From Paenibacillus sp. PCH8 (GTDB lineage Bacteria; Bacillota; Bacilli; Paenibacillales; Paenibacillaceae), in assembly GCF_002968835.1 (NCBI RefSeq), contig NZ_PKQK01000001.1:2170001-2234000 (forward strand): a stretch of 64,000 bases of DNA. The letters are read 5' to 3'. The stretch's first letter is position 1, and each line of letters starts with the position of its first letter. Positions 48,407 through 57,111 of this stretch are shown here, piece by piece. The notes below the pieces were generated by a model. It was not told the DNA's origin. It saw only the letters and a list, made by a program, of their open reading frames with translations, and made no database searches. The position numbers and the translations under genes are program-made.

Positions 48407-49618
48407 TTATTGAAGTAACTGATACTTTCTTATCGTCTGCCCGTCGGAAGGTATGAAAAATAGTTCATTTTGCTTGTTGAGGAACAATTCATCTCGATTA
48501 AACCTTACATCGTTCCAATCGTTCTGCGACACCCGATAGAGTTCTCTCAGATTATTTGAATCTCTAATCACGAGTTCTATTCCCTGTTCCGTGTATTGGA
48601 TGTACATAAAACTCTGTAAATCGATGGCCATTTTCAGAGGGCTATTTGGCTCACCTTGCATGTAGAAGGGAGTTTCATTGACTCCTGTAATGAATTTTCC
48701 ATCGGAATTCATAAGCATGATATTGCCTGCGGTTTGTTCCAGATACAGCACACGATCATGGATGATAAATATCTCGGGAGGCCCCTTTTTAAAGGAAAAA
48801 TCATACTTCCATTTCAAAGCTCCCGTAGGCGAGTACGCCCTCAACTCAAGTTCACGGTTATTGATAAACTTCCGGGTTATTAGGGTTCCATCGTCCGTAA
48901 CCCTATTCCCGTAGGGCAAGGTTGTTTCATTGGTCAGCACCGTTAGTTTCTTCCCTGTAGAAAGATCAAAAACGTGAGTATACGGACTTTTGTTGCCCGG
49001 TTGACCTAAAATAAAATTGCCTTCTACTGTGTAGTACTGCATGTAGGGGAGAATAAGCTTTTTACTTCGATTTCCCTTTGAGTCATAATAATAAAGGGTT
49101 GCATATTTGTTTTTGTGATAAGTGAAAGAATAAGCTGTTCCACTTTTGTTGAAACCTGAAGACCGACCTTCACGAAAATAAGGGTTTTTTGAGGACCATA
49201 TCGGTTTACCAGTTGTCAGATCCGAGACCGTAATAATATCATCAAATCTTCTTTCATAGTCATAATCTTCTTCAGTTTCTGCAGGTGTACGAGTATACAT
49301 ATATGCGTCTTCAGATAACCAATAGTCGAATTCTGGCTTGGACCATCGAATGTCCCCGGTTTCACCACTAATGTTCTCCACGTATGTGAGATCCTCGTTC
49401 ACAACCTTTCTCACCAGAATGTTTAGGTTGCCGGACGAATCCAGTCTGAAGTAATGCGGAGTAAATCCATCTCCCCATTTGCCAGAATCGACTTGTTTGG
49501 CCCATTCAAGTTGCGGCACGGCCTTGGCTTTAGCCGACGCTGAGGGTTTGTCTACTGACAACAATCCTAGACTCAGGATGCTGATCAACAAACAAAATCG
49601 AATACAAAACCATTTCAA
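48407..49618 (-). CDS. Secreted PQQ-like beta-propeller protein (first of tandem pair)
   Basis: This is an exported protein of about 403 residues. AAGGAG is followed nine bases later by TTG at 49616-49618, a better start than the TTG three codons upstream that directly abuts the ribosome site. The signal peptide (CIRFCLLISILSLGLLSVDKPSASAKA) is followed by a beta-propeller with blade motifs ISGETGDIRWSKP, LTTGKPIWSSKN and SPTGALKWKYDF. It matches the downstream paralogue in length, in the pattern of an annotated first blade (WAKQVDSG... against WGYDITNG...) and in the tail (FFIPSDGQTI against YILSDEGRTL). The function is unknown. Confidence 0.75.
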   Translation of the reverse strand: MKWFCIRFCLLISILSLGLLSVDKPSASAKAKAVPQLEWAKQVDSGKWGDGFTPHYFRLDSSGNLNILVRKVVNEDLTYVENISGETGDIRWSKPEFDYWLSEDAYMYTRTPAETEEDYDYERRFDDIITVSDLTTGKPIWSSKNPYFREGRSSGFNKSGTAYSFTYHKNKYATLYYYDSKGNRSKKLILPYMQYYTVEGNFILGQPGNKSPYTHVFDLSTGKKLTVLTNETTLPYGNRVTDDGTLITRKFINNRELELRAYSPTGALKWKYDFSFKKGPPEIFIIHDRVLYLEQTAGNIMLMNSDGKFITGVNETPFYMQGEPNSPLKMAIDLQSFMYIQYTEQGIELVIRDSNNLRELYRVSQNDWNDVRFNRDELFLNKQNELFFIPSDGQTIRKYQLLQ

Positions 49619-49827
49619 AATAAACAACTCCTTAATAAAGATCGAGGTTAAACTTAATCTTGACCTACCGTTTCATTTTGTTGTAAAAAGAAATTAACTC
49701 ATTTACCATAGTATGCCATTAAGTCTATCATATCTATCGTTGCTAGGTATATAGGACTATTTCTGTGTCGGATTTAGAGTTTTGTTGAAATATATTGTCA
49801 TGTGTTTTAATGATTTTCTTATACACG

Positions 49828-50592
49828 TTATTCAATGACAAGAATGCGCGGCGATGCCTGACGAATGATCTTGGATGATCTCCAGGAGCCAAAAGCTGCT
49901 GCAAGGATACTTAGAGAAGAGAAAAGTATAATCCCCCACCAATTCAGAACCAACGGGATTTGTACAATACCATATCCCGAGAGCACCTTTTCAAGCAACA
50001 ACGGAAGAAGGTACACGCCGGCAATAACGCCAATCATCGAACCGATCAGGGATAACAATACGACTCCAAGTGTAATAGAGCACCGAATACTGCCAGATGT
50101 CATACCCATCGATTTGTAGATGCCGTACGTCTTGTTTTCTTTGCGAATGCTGATCCGGCAGGTACTGAAGATGATCATAAACGTAACTATGATGAATAGA
50201 AGACCGATCAGGGCATGGGATATATGAGAATGTTTGCTGCTTCTGTATAAACGGAATCCAGCAGCGTTTTTTGCGTGACAATGGATGTAGAGTATTTGAA
50301 ACGCTCATTTAGCTGGGCTGTGCAATTGCCCCTGCTTGTGAAGGATCGATGACATTAATAAATGCAACATCTACGTCAGCGTAACTTGGATTTACACTTC
50401 GAACCGCTTGAACGGTGATTCTTCCGGACACCGCCGGAAACCTTATAGCTTCCATCCAACACGCCTAGATAAAGGCTAGTAGACTGACTAGCTATATTGC
50501 GGGAGGAAACATCTGAGGGAATAACTCCGGTAATGTTTCCTTGCCATCCTACATTTTGGATACGGGAATCTTCTTCAAGCACGTTTTGCAGC
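49828..50592 (-). pseudogene. FtsX-type ABC transporter permease, 3' remnant with frameshifts
   Basis: The last 116 codons (50178-49828) show the two final membrane segments of an FtsX/MacB-like permease, with the cytoplasmic RKENKTYGIYKSMGMTSGSI motif. Upstream, the same protein continues in three other reading-frame pieces (LQNVLEEDSRIQNVGWQGNI, then GRITVQAVRSVNPSYADVD, then LNERFKYSTSIVTQKTLLDS), each shift of frame being a break. The first membrane segments and any ATPase gene are missing. It is a clear pseudogene, the permease end of a peptide-sensing or resistance transporter. Confidence 0.8.
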
Positions 50593-50712
50593 TTTGCTCT
50601 GCCCGGATTCCAGCTCTATGTCTATACGTATCGTGTCTCCCGGAGTTGTATGCTTGAGGGCCTTAACGACATGGTTGGAAATCACTTGTTCAATCCGAAT
50701 AGGGTCGATAGC
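50593..50712 (-). pseudogene. Histidine kinase scrap fused between two other remnants
   Basis: About 40 codons (AIDPIRIEQVISNHVVKALK through DTIRIDIELESG) match the N box of a histidine kinase ATPase domain. It is joined in frame to a response regulator receiver upstream and runs into the permease remnant downstream. The rest of the kinase is gone. The joins mark two deletions. Confidence 0.7.
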
Positions 50713-50959
50713 GATTAACACATTGGGAATGTTGTTCCGCCTACGAATCTCGCGGCATACCTCAATCCCATCCATGACCGGAAGCATAATGTCCAGAATG
50801 ATGTAGTCCGGTTGAATAAGCTCGATGATCTGAAGCTCATCTTGTCCAGTGGCTGCGACGACGGCTTCATATTGGTTTTTGGTCAGATAATCTCGCAGGA
50901 TGCGCGAAATGATCTGGTTCATCCTCGATGATGAGGACTTTGCGCTGGTGGGTTAGCAT
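50713..50959 (-). pseudogene. Response regulator receiver domain remnant
   Basis: The original start is ATG 50957-50959 after GGAG, giving MLTHQRKVLIIEDE. A frame change near 50,920 then leads into NQIISRILRDYLTKNQYEAV and IILDIMLPVMDGIEVCREIR, with the phosphorylatable Asp in LDIMLP. The receiver breaks off before its last strand and the DNA-binding domain is absent. With the kinase and permease scraps it outlines a lost regulator-kinase-transporter operon. Confidence 0.8.
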
Positions 50960-51149
50960 ATGTATCGCTCCAGTATGATAGTTGTGAATTGAGTGAATAT
51001 GTATGAATTTGTAAAATGACTGTCTCTATAATTGTACAGTCTTGTTCTGCAGGAGTCATATGAAAAAATTGAAATGAACTTCATTCTTGTGAAAAACGTT
51101 CTGACGTCCAGTCGTACTCATAGCTGATCATAGTTCAACGTATCAAAAT

Positions 51150-51180
51150 AACCCATGAACCTGTTGAAGGTCATGGGTTT
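51150..51180 (-). terminator. Probable terminator after the first AraC gene
   Basis: AACCCATGAACCT and AGGTCATGGGTT pair with one bulged A. On the minus strand the hairpin is followed by ATTTTG. It lies 14 bases past the AraC stop. Confidence 0.55.
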
Positions 51181-51193
51181 CTGATACTGCACG

Positions 51194-52024
51194 TCATACA
51201 TGTTCCAGATCATCAATAGGTTCATGCTGTCTGGATTTGAGGTACTCCGCCGGAGATACACCGAAGTGTGTCCGAAATACCCGGTGAAAATAGGAATAGC
51301 TTGCAAAACCGCAGGATTCGGCAATATGCTCCAGTGTCATCTCACTGTATTTCATGCGTTCCAGTGCCGCATTCAGACGAATTTCAATGGCATATTGAAT
51401 CATGGTCTGATTATAATGCTCTTTGAATAAACGAACCGCGCGCGACAGGCTAAGCCCTGCATAACGGGCCGCTTCCTCAAGTTTAAACGTCACGGTGGCG
51501 TGCTCTTCAATGAAGCGTTTCAATTTCAGGGCGGAAGAGACCGCACGATCTGTTTGAATATTCTCCTTGATTGCCCGGTCGATATATAGACATAAGCCGC
51601 GTAGTAACGCATCCTTCAGCTCTGCATTTTCCTCCAAAGGGCCACGTCGCTTCTCCAGCAACATATTGCGCCATAGACTGATCAGTTTATCATCTAACCC
51701 GATACGGCTTACGGTAGACCGCTGTTGACGTTTCCACCAGTGCTCAATCCAGCTGCCTTCGCAGAACAGATAATAATCCCCACTGGACAAGCGTCCTTCC
51801 TTGTGCGGTTCATCGACAACTAGATGATAGTCGTCGCCAGGCTTGAGCAGCAGCAAATCCCCACTGGTCATCCTGAATTCTTCCTCCTGTACATATACTT
51901 TGCACGAGCCTTCGGTCTGCAGGCGGAACAGATAGGTTTGTAGCTCGCCCTTCATATTATGAGTGAACGCCTTATAGTGGTATGAGTAGTCACAGATCAG
52001 CACAGATGTCTCTAACGTATCCAA
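51194..52024 (-). CDS. AraC-family transcriptional regulator
   Basis: This is a 276-residue regulator. The start is TTG 52022-52024, with GGGGGA eight bases upstream and no ATG alternative nearby. An N-terminal cupin-like sensing domain (YLFRLQTEGSCKVYVQEEEF, GDLLLLKPGDDYHLVVDEP) covers residues 25-90. Two helix-turn-helix motifs lie at about 170-265 (KLEEAARYAGLSLSRAVRLF and LEHIAESCGFASYSYFHRVF). It is divergent from the isomerase/dehydrogenase pair across 217 bases, so it probably regulates them in response to a sugar. Confidence 0.9.
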   Translation of the reverse strand: MDTLETSVLICDYSYHYKAFTHNMKGELQTYLFRLQTEGSCKVYVQEEEFRMTSGDLLLLKPGDDYHLVVDEPHKEGRLSSGDYYLFCEGSWIEHWWKRQQRSTVSRIGLDDKLISLWRNMLLEKRRGPLEENAELKDALLRGLCLYIDRAIKENIQTDRAVSSALKLKRFIEEHATVTFKLEEAARYAGLSLSRAVRLFKEHYNQTMIQYAIEIRLNAALERMKYSEMTLEHIAESCGFASYSYFHRVFRTHFGVSPAEYLKSRQHEPIDDLEHV

Positions 52025-52241
52025 AGATGAAATCCCCCAATATATCGATCCTGTTGCATCAAGTGTAAATATCTTCAGTTAAAATGATGTACATTCAATA
52101 GATGCAAAAGGATGGAAATAAAATTTGATCAGATAGTTCATGTTCTGACGATATTGTATATGTTCATTCTAGCCTGTTTTGCGTTAGGATGAAACCAGAT
52201 AGAGCAATGAAAGCAAATTTGAGAGCAGAGGTGTATCCGTC

Positions 52242-53018
52242 ATGAAAAAACTTAATATTGGTTTGCAATTGTTTACACTCCGTGATGAAACTGCAGCAGA
52301 TTTTCGTGGAACGTTACGTAAAGTAGCGGCCCTTGGATATGAAGGCGTGGAATTTGCCGGGTATGGTGACATTCCAGCAGAAGAAATGAAAGCGCTACTA
52401 GACGAACTTGGGCTGAAAGGTTTCAGCAGCCACGTTTCTTTACATGCGATGCGCGAAGACTTGCAAAAACAAATTGACTACCTGAAAACCATTGGTGCAC
52501 AATATATCATTTGCCCTTATTTGATGCCTGAAGATCGTCCTGAGAATGCAGAAGGATGGACCAAGCTGTTTGATGAATTACAGCAATATGGAGCTGAAGC
52601 AGCGAAGCAAGGTCTGATCTTCGGATACCATAACCATGATTTTGAATTCCATGGTCAGGTTGGCGGTGCGAATGCCTTTGATGCCATGTTCGCTCAAACG
52701 ACGCCGGAAGCGGTAAAAGTGGAAATGGACGTATGTTGGGTACAATTTGCGGGACAAAATCCGATCGAGTATATTAATAAATATGCGGGCCGCTTGCCGC
52801 TACTTCATCTGAAAGACTTCAGCAAAGACGAACAGGGCCAGATGAAAACACTGGAACTTGGACAAGGTTCGGTTGACCTGCCAGCTGTTATAGAAGAGGC
52901 TACGAATGCAGGCGTGGAATGGCTGATCGTGGAACAGGACGTATGTCAGAATCCACCGCTTGAGAGCGTATCCAACAGCTACAACTGGCTGAAAGAAAAC
53001 TACTTGAACCAGTTCTAA
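52242..53018 (+). CDS. Sugar phosphate isomerase/epimerase (TIM barrel)
   Basis: This is a 258-residue protein of the AP-endonuclease-2/xylose-isomerase-like barrel family. ATG 52242 is the start. Expected metal-ligand strands are visible: GYHNHDFEF near residue 130, EMDVCW near 161, LLHLKDF near 184 and VEQD near 227. Members isomerise, epimerise or dehydrate sugars and inositols (IolE, IolI and others). It is followed 50 bases later by a Gfo/Idh/MocA dehydrogenase, the usual partner in sugar or cyclitol catabolism. The exact substrate is unknown. Confidence 0.85.
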   Translation: MKKLNIGLQLFTLRDETAADFRGTLRKVAALGYEGVEFAGYGDIPAEEMKALLDELGLKGFSSHVSLHAMREDLQKQIDYLKTIGAQYIICPYLMPEDRPENAEGWTKLFDELQQYGAEAAKQGLIFGYHNHDFEFHGQVGGANAFDAMFAQTTPEAVKVEMDVCWVQFAGQNPIEYINKYAGRLPLLHLKDFSKDEQGQMKTLELGQGSVDLPAVIEEATNAGVEWLIVEQDVCQNPPLESVSNSYNWLKENYLNQF

Positions 53019-53068
53019 GAGCTTCATCGAACCATGCAAAATGCTAATCTATTTGTCAAAGGAGACTT

Positions 53069-54094
53069 ATGTACATGAGTAAAATTAAAGTTGCTGTATT
53101 CGGCTGTGGAGCCATTGCCGAGCGCAGACATATTCCAGAGTACGCTGCCAATGAGAACGTAGAACTTGTCGCTTTTGCCGATCCGATTGTGGAGCGTGCG
53201 GAGAAGATGGCTGAAACTTACGGTGGTAAAGCTTACTCCAGTTACGAAGAATTGCTTGCAAACGAAACGGTGGATGCTGTAAGTGTGTGCACACCGAACT
53301 ATCTGCATGCCCCAATGGCTATTGCTGCTGCCAATGCTGGTAAGCATGTATTGGTTGAGAAACCAATGGCTGTATCTACCGAAGAAGGCGAGCAAATGAT
53401 CGAAGCCGCCAAGAAGAACGGTGTGTATCTGATGGTTGGACACAACCAACGCCTGATGCCTCCACACGTGAAAGCCAAAGAAATTCTCGACTCTGGCAAA
53501 CTGGGCAGAGTGCTGAATTTCCGTACTTCCTTTGGTCACCCGGGTCCAGAAGGATGGAGTGTAGACGGAGCGGAGAGCTGGTTCTTCCGCAAAGAAGAAG
53601 CTATTATGGGCGCCATGGGCGACTTGGGCGTACATAAATCGGATTTCATCCGTTACTTGCTGGATGATGAAGTATCTGAAGTGGCTGGTTTCATCAGCAC
53701 ACTGCATAAGGAAAACACGAAAGTGGACGATAATGCGACGTGCTTGCTGCGCATGAAGAGTGGAGCGATTGGTACGCTGGTAGCGAGCTGGACGCAATAT
53801 AGAGCTGGAGATAACAGTACAGTTCTGTGGTGTGAGAAGGGTGTCATGAAGATCGGAACGGTGGAAGGCGATGAAGTTATCGTTGAGCTGACCAACGGTA
53901 CGGTAGAGACGTACAAAGTGGGTGCTATGGCTACCAATGAGAAACAAGTGCCGAGTGGTGTAATTGACGCCTTTGTAGAGTCCATTGTGACTCAAACACC
54001 TCCAGTGATTTCGGGCGAAGAGGGCTTGCGTTCCCTGCAAGTCATTCTCGCAGCATTCGAATCTGAGAAGACAGGTCAGATCGTTAAACTGTAA
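53069..54094 (+). CDS. Gfo/Idh/MocA-family oxidoreductase
   Basis: This NAD(P)-dependent sugar dehydrogenase has 341 residues. AAAGGAG precedes ATG 53069 by four bases; ATG 53075 is an alternative giving a start of MSKIKVAVFG. The Rossmann motif VAVFGCGAIAERRH lies at residues 7-20, the conserved CTPNYLHAPMA and the EKPMAV motif with catalytic Lys near residue 97. It is co-transcribed with the isomerase upstream, and a terminator follows. An open frame of 338 codons antisense to it is a shadow. Confidence 0.9.
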   Translation: MYMSKIKVAVFGCGAIAERRHIPEYAANENVELVAFADPIVERAEKMAETYGGKAYSSYEELLANETVDAVSVCTPNYLHAPMAIAAANAGKHVLVEKPMAVSTEEGEQMIEAAKKNGVYLMVGHNQRLMPPHVKAKEILDSGKLGRVLNFRTSFGHPGPEGWSVDGAESWFFRKEEAIMGAMGDLGVHKSDFIRYLLDDEVSEVAGFISTLHKENTKVDDNATCLLRMKSGAIGTLVASWTQYRAGDNSTVLWCEKGVMKIGTVEGDEVIVELTNGTVETYKVGAMATNEKQVPSGVIDAFVESIVTQTPPVISGEEGLRSLQVILAAFESEKTGQIVKL

Positions 54095-54144
54095 TCGTGA
54101 TGATGATATAGCATGCTATATCCATGATATCGATAATGTGCAAT

Positions 54145-54187
54145 AAGGGGCTGAATCCTGTTCATATTCCAGGAATCAGCTCCTTTT
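54145..54187 (+). terminator. Terminator after the isomerase-dehydrogenase pair
   Basis: Arms AAGGGGCTGAATCCTG and CAGGAATCAGCTCCTTTT pair with G-U pairs and a short mismatch, followed by TTTTC. Confidence 0.75.
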
Positions 54188-54274
54188 CATTGTGGCTAAA
54201 ATGAACATTTATGTGGGTATTATCTTTCCAAATCAAAAAGAACCACATCCTAGTGTGGCTCTAAAGATACGATC

Positions 54275-54757
54275 TTATTGTCCGGTTGTATTGGAAGCCC
54301 AGACAGGATACCAACCTCTATCCAGATTTATGGTGTTATAAAGGACCAGGTTTCCATCCTCTTGAACGAGTAGAAGGTCACCTTTGAGATTTTCGGGTTC
54401 ATTACCTTGTCCATACCATGCCGTTGCCCATGCTTTATTATCTGACGTCCAATAGGGAGTGTTTTTAATATCCGTTAGAGTGAGTTTGCCACTATATTGA
54501 TCAATTCTAAACTGGAATATGTTCAGATTTTTGGTTTTGGTGTTCCATAAAATTTTGTGTGAGCGAACGTTTCGCAGTTGAATGTCTCCACTCGGAGTAA
54601 AATACAAGGCATACGCAAGATTGTTGGATACAAGCGGACTTACGGCAATGTTAAAGGTTTCGCGCGTCGTTAGACGATCTCCAGCAGCAAACGTTGAAGG
54701 GGCAACAGAGAGCAGGAGCATGAAAAGCGTAACTGCTAGGATAATGGTTTTTTTCAT
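54275..54757 (-). CDS. Small secreted bulb-type (mannose-binding) lectin-domain protein
   Basis: This is an exported protein of 160 residues. ATG 54755-54757 follows AAAAGAGG. The signal peptide is MKKTIILAVTLFMLLLSVAP with cleavage after TFAA. The C-terminal part carries the B-lectin sugar-site pattern, LLVQEDGNLVLYN (QxDxNxVxY), and PVWASNT. An earlier blade (LYFTPSGDIQLRN, KILWNTKT) is degenerate. Bulb lectin domains bind mannose, and some bacterial ones are lectin-like bacteriocins. This single-domain form may bind cell-wall or host sugars; toxin activity is not shown. It stands alone between convergent operon ends. Confidence 0.75.
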   Translation of the reverse strand: MKKTIILAVTLFMLLLSVAPSTFAAGDRLTTRETFNIAVSPLVSNNLAYALYFTPSGDIQLRNVRSHKILWNTKTKNLNIFQFRIDQYSGKLTLTDIKNTPYWTSDNKAWATAWYGQGNEPENLKGDLLLVQEDGNLVLYNTINLDRGWYPVWASNTTGQ

Positions 54758-54910
54758 AATGGCCTCTTTTCTTTTTTATTTATTACCAATAATACCATAT
54801 ATTTTATTTTTAGTGTAAAAAAATTCCATAAAATGTGTATGTATATGATCTTTAATTGTAGCTTCTATGATGTGATAGTTGGAGTGGTTAAAAGGTTCGA
54901 TGTCACCTAG

Positions 54911-54955
54911 AAAAGGACTGACCACTCCGCTAAGATGCGGAGAAACCAGTCCCTT
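54911..54955 (-). terminator. Terminator of the Gfo/Idh-aldo/keto reductase operon
   Basis: On the minus strand GGGACTGG pairs with the region ending CAGTCC around an inner CTCCGC/GCGGAG stem, followed by TTTTC. It sits about 65 bases past the aldo/keto reductase stop. Confidence 0.7.
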
Positions 54956-55020
54956 ACCTGTTATCGATGTGAATATATTTCAGTAGAACCAAGCCAGTCT
55001 TCCAGTGCTAGACATGAGGC

Positions 55021-55968
55021 CTAAACGAAAGGTTTCACTTCACTACCCAGATCCAGCCAATCCAGTTCTTCGCGGGTTAGCGTGATGCGCGAGCCCTCGT
55101 CACAGGAGAGTAGTTCAACCTGATTCTGGGCGCCGATCAACGCGCAGGTTGGAAATGCCTGATTCAGTACATAAGCGAGCGCAATCTGGATCGCTGTAGT
55201 GTTCTTCGATTCAGCCAGCTGTCCAGCCCGACGTAACCGTTCCCAATTGCCGTCACTGTAAAAGACACGAACCAGATCGGCGTTATCGCGAACTTCTGGT
55301 GTGAATCGTCCAGTGAAGAAACCACGCGCCTGAGAGGACCAGGACAGCAATGGCAGCTTGGTTTGTTCATGCCATGCGAGCGTCTCCGCATCTGCTGAGA
55401 CACAACCTTCCCAGAAAGGCTCGTTTGCTTTGGCGAGACTGAGATTCGGACTGCTGAAGGTGAAGCCCTTCAGACCATTCGCCGCAGCGTAAGCATTGGC
55501 TTCCTCTAGGCGCTGCCAAGTCCAGTTGGAAGCACCGATGGCTCCGATTTTGCCAGATTCAATGTGTTCGTTCAGTGCTTCAAGAATAACACTGACAGGG
55601 GTATTGGGATCATCCCGGTGCAGGGCATACATCTCTACATGATCTGTCTGAAGACGCTCCAGGCTTTCCAGCAAGTCACTGCGGATGGCATCAGCGTTCA
55701 CACGTGGTCCATTCTGATCATGATGAGCACCTTTGGTGAGGATGACAATCTGATCACGGTTACCGCGTTCTTTCATATAACGGCCAAGGACTTCTTCACT
55801 CTGTCCACCACAATAAATATGTGCTGTATCTACGGTGTTACCGCCAATCGACAGAAAGGCATCCATGTTCGTTGCTGCTTTCTCATACGCATCATGTACG
55901 AAATAATCGGTTCCTTTAATCAATCTGGAGACGCGTTTACCTGCACCCGCAATATCAATATATTCCAT
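55021..55968 (-). CDS. Aldo/keto reductase
   Basis: This is a 315-residue NADPH-dependent reductase of the aldo/keto reductase barrel family. The catalytic set is visible: Asp and Tyr in DTAHIY (near residues 48-52), Lys in LTKGAH (near 80) and His in YALHRDD (near 115). The NADP-binding end (ALIGAQNQVELL) is present. It starts 20 bases after the Gfo/Idh stop on the same strand, so the two are an operon, probably for interconversion of a sugar or its derivative. The natural substrate is unknown. Confidence 0.9.
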   Translation of the reverse strand: MEYIDIAGAGKRVSRLIKGTDYFVHDAYEKAATNMDAFLSIGGNTVDTAHIYCGGQSEEVLGRYMKERGNRDQIVILTKGAHHDQNGPRVNADAIRSDLLESLERLQTDHVEMYALHRDDPNTPVSVILEALNEHIESGKIGAIGASNWTWQRLEEANAYAAANGLKGFTFSSPNLSLAKANEPFWEGCVSADAETLAWHEQTKLPLLSWSSQARGFFTGRFTPEVRDNADLVRVFYSDGNWERLRRAGQLAESKNTTAIQIALAYVLNQAFPTCALIGAQNQVELLSCDEGSRITLTREELDWLDLGSEVKPFV

Positions 55969-55988
55969 AACTCAGTTCATCCTCTCAC

Positions 55989-56993
55989 TTATAGTGTAAT
56001 CCGTGTACGTTCTTCAGCTGAACGAAGGCATGCTTCGAGCACTTTCATATTGGCTACGGCATCGGAAGGGGCGAAACGCAGATCTTTACCCTGAAGTACT
56101 GCGCGCGCCATATCATCGCCCTGAAGGGAGTAGTGGTTGACTTGCGGAACCTCAATCTCCCTGCGTTCACCGCCAGCCGTTACATAGAAGTTGGAGCTGT
56201 TGTCTTGACGACCGATAAAGGCAGAGGGCACCTCAATAATGCCATCCGATCCCAGTACCTCCAGCGTGTTGCGGAAGGCAGCCCACATACTGCTGTCAAA
56301 CGTTACGCCGACGTGATTATCGAATTCAAGCAATCCGGAAGCCATCATATCGACCTGATCATGTTCCGGGGAGAACATGCCGATGACGGTGACGGCACTT
56401 GGCTCCTGACCAAGCAGGAGACGTGCTGCACTAATGGAATAACAGCCGATATCATAGAGCGCCCCGCCGCCCCATTCCTTACGGAAGCGGACGTTACCGG
56501 ATGAACCGGAATTGTTGAATGAGAAGGTACTGTGAATGCTGCGGATTTCACCAATCTCGCCGCTGGCGATCATTTCCTTGATCTGTTCATAACGCGGGTG
56601 ATGGCGATACATGAATGCTTCAGCCAGATGTACACCTGCATCCGCGCAGGCCTGCACCATCTCCTGAGCTTCCTGTTCTGTCAGAGCCAGTGGTTTCTCG
56701 CACAAAATATGTTTACCTGCTTGGGCAGCACGGATCGTCCAGTCCCGATGAAGGTGATTCGGCAGTGGGATATAGACAGCATCAATAGAGTCATCCGCGA
56801 GCAGAGCTTCATAACTGCCATAAGCCTTGTCAATGCCGAGTTGCTCGGCGGTCTGTTTGGCTTTATCTTCTTCTCGGCTGGCAATTGCAGTTACTTCGTT
56901 TAACTCGGATTGCTGCAAGCCTGGGATTACGGATTCCACAGCAATGCTAGCGCTACCAAGAATGCCCCAACGCAACTTTCGAACTGAATTCAT
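55989..56993 (-). CDS. Gfo/Idh/MocA-family oxidoreductase (second locus)
   Basis: This is a 334-residue NAD(P)-dependent dehydrogenase. AGGAGG (57003-57008) lies nine bases before ATG 56991-56993, so the longer reading that begins upstream of the ribosome site is rejected. The Rossmann motif WGILGSASIAVESVI is near residue 8, with PNHLHRDWTIRAAQAGKHILCEKPLAL carrying the EKP catalytic motif near residue 90. Downstream is the aldo/keto reductase. An AraC gene is divergent, 118 bases away, and likely regulates the pair. Confidence 0.9.
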   Translation of the reverse strand: MNSVRKLRWGILGSASIAVESVIPGLQQSELNEVTAIASREEDKAKQTAEQLGIDKAYGSYEALLADDSIDAVYIPLPNHLHRDWTIRAAQAGKHILCEKPLALTEQEAQEMVQACADAGVHLAEAFMYRHHPRYEQIKEMIASGEIGEIRSIHSTFSFNNSGSSGNVRFRKEWGGGALYDIGCYSISAARLLLGQEPSAVTVIGMFSPEHDQVDMMASGLLEFDNHVGVTFDSSMWAAFRNTLEVLGSDGIIEVPSAFIGRQDNSSNFYVTAGGERREIEVPQVNHYSLQGDDMARAVLQGKDLRFAPSDAVANMKVLEACLRSAEERTRITL

Positions 56994-57111
56994 ATGTTGT
57001 TTCCTCCTGTGCATGAATGTATATTGTGATTATAAAGAATAGATCGATGAATTAAAATAATAATATATTGAAGTGAGTTAACACAATATTGTTGAATAAG
57101 GAGAAGTCGAC

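Noticed and set aside
53024..54040. Open frame of 338 codons on the minus strand
   Set aside because: It is an exact antisense shadow of the Gfo/Idh gene, which has a Rossmann motif and a ribosome site.
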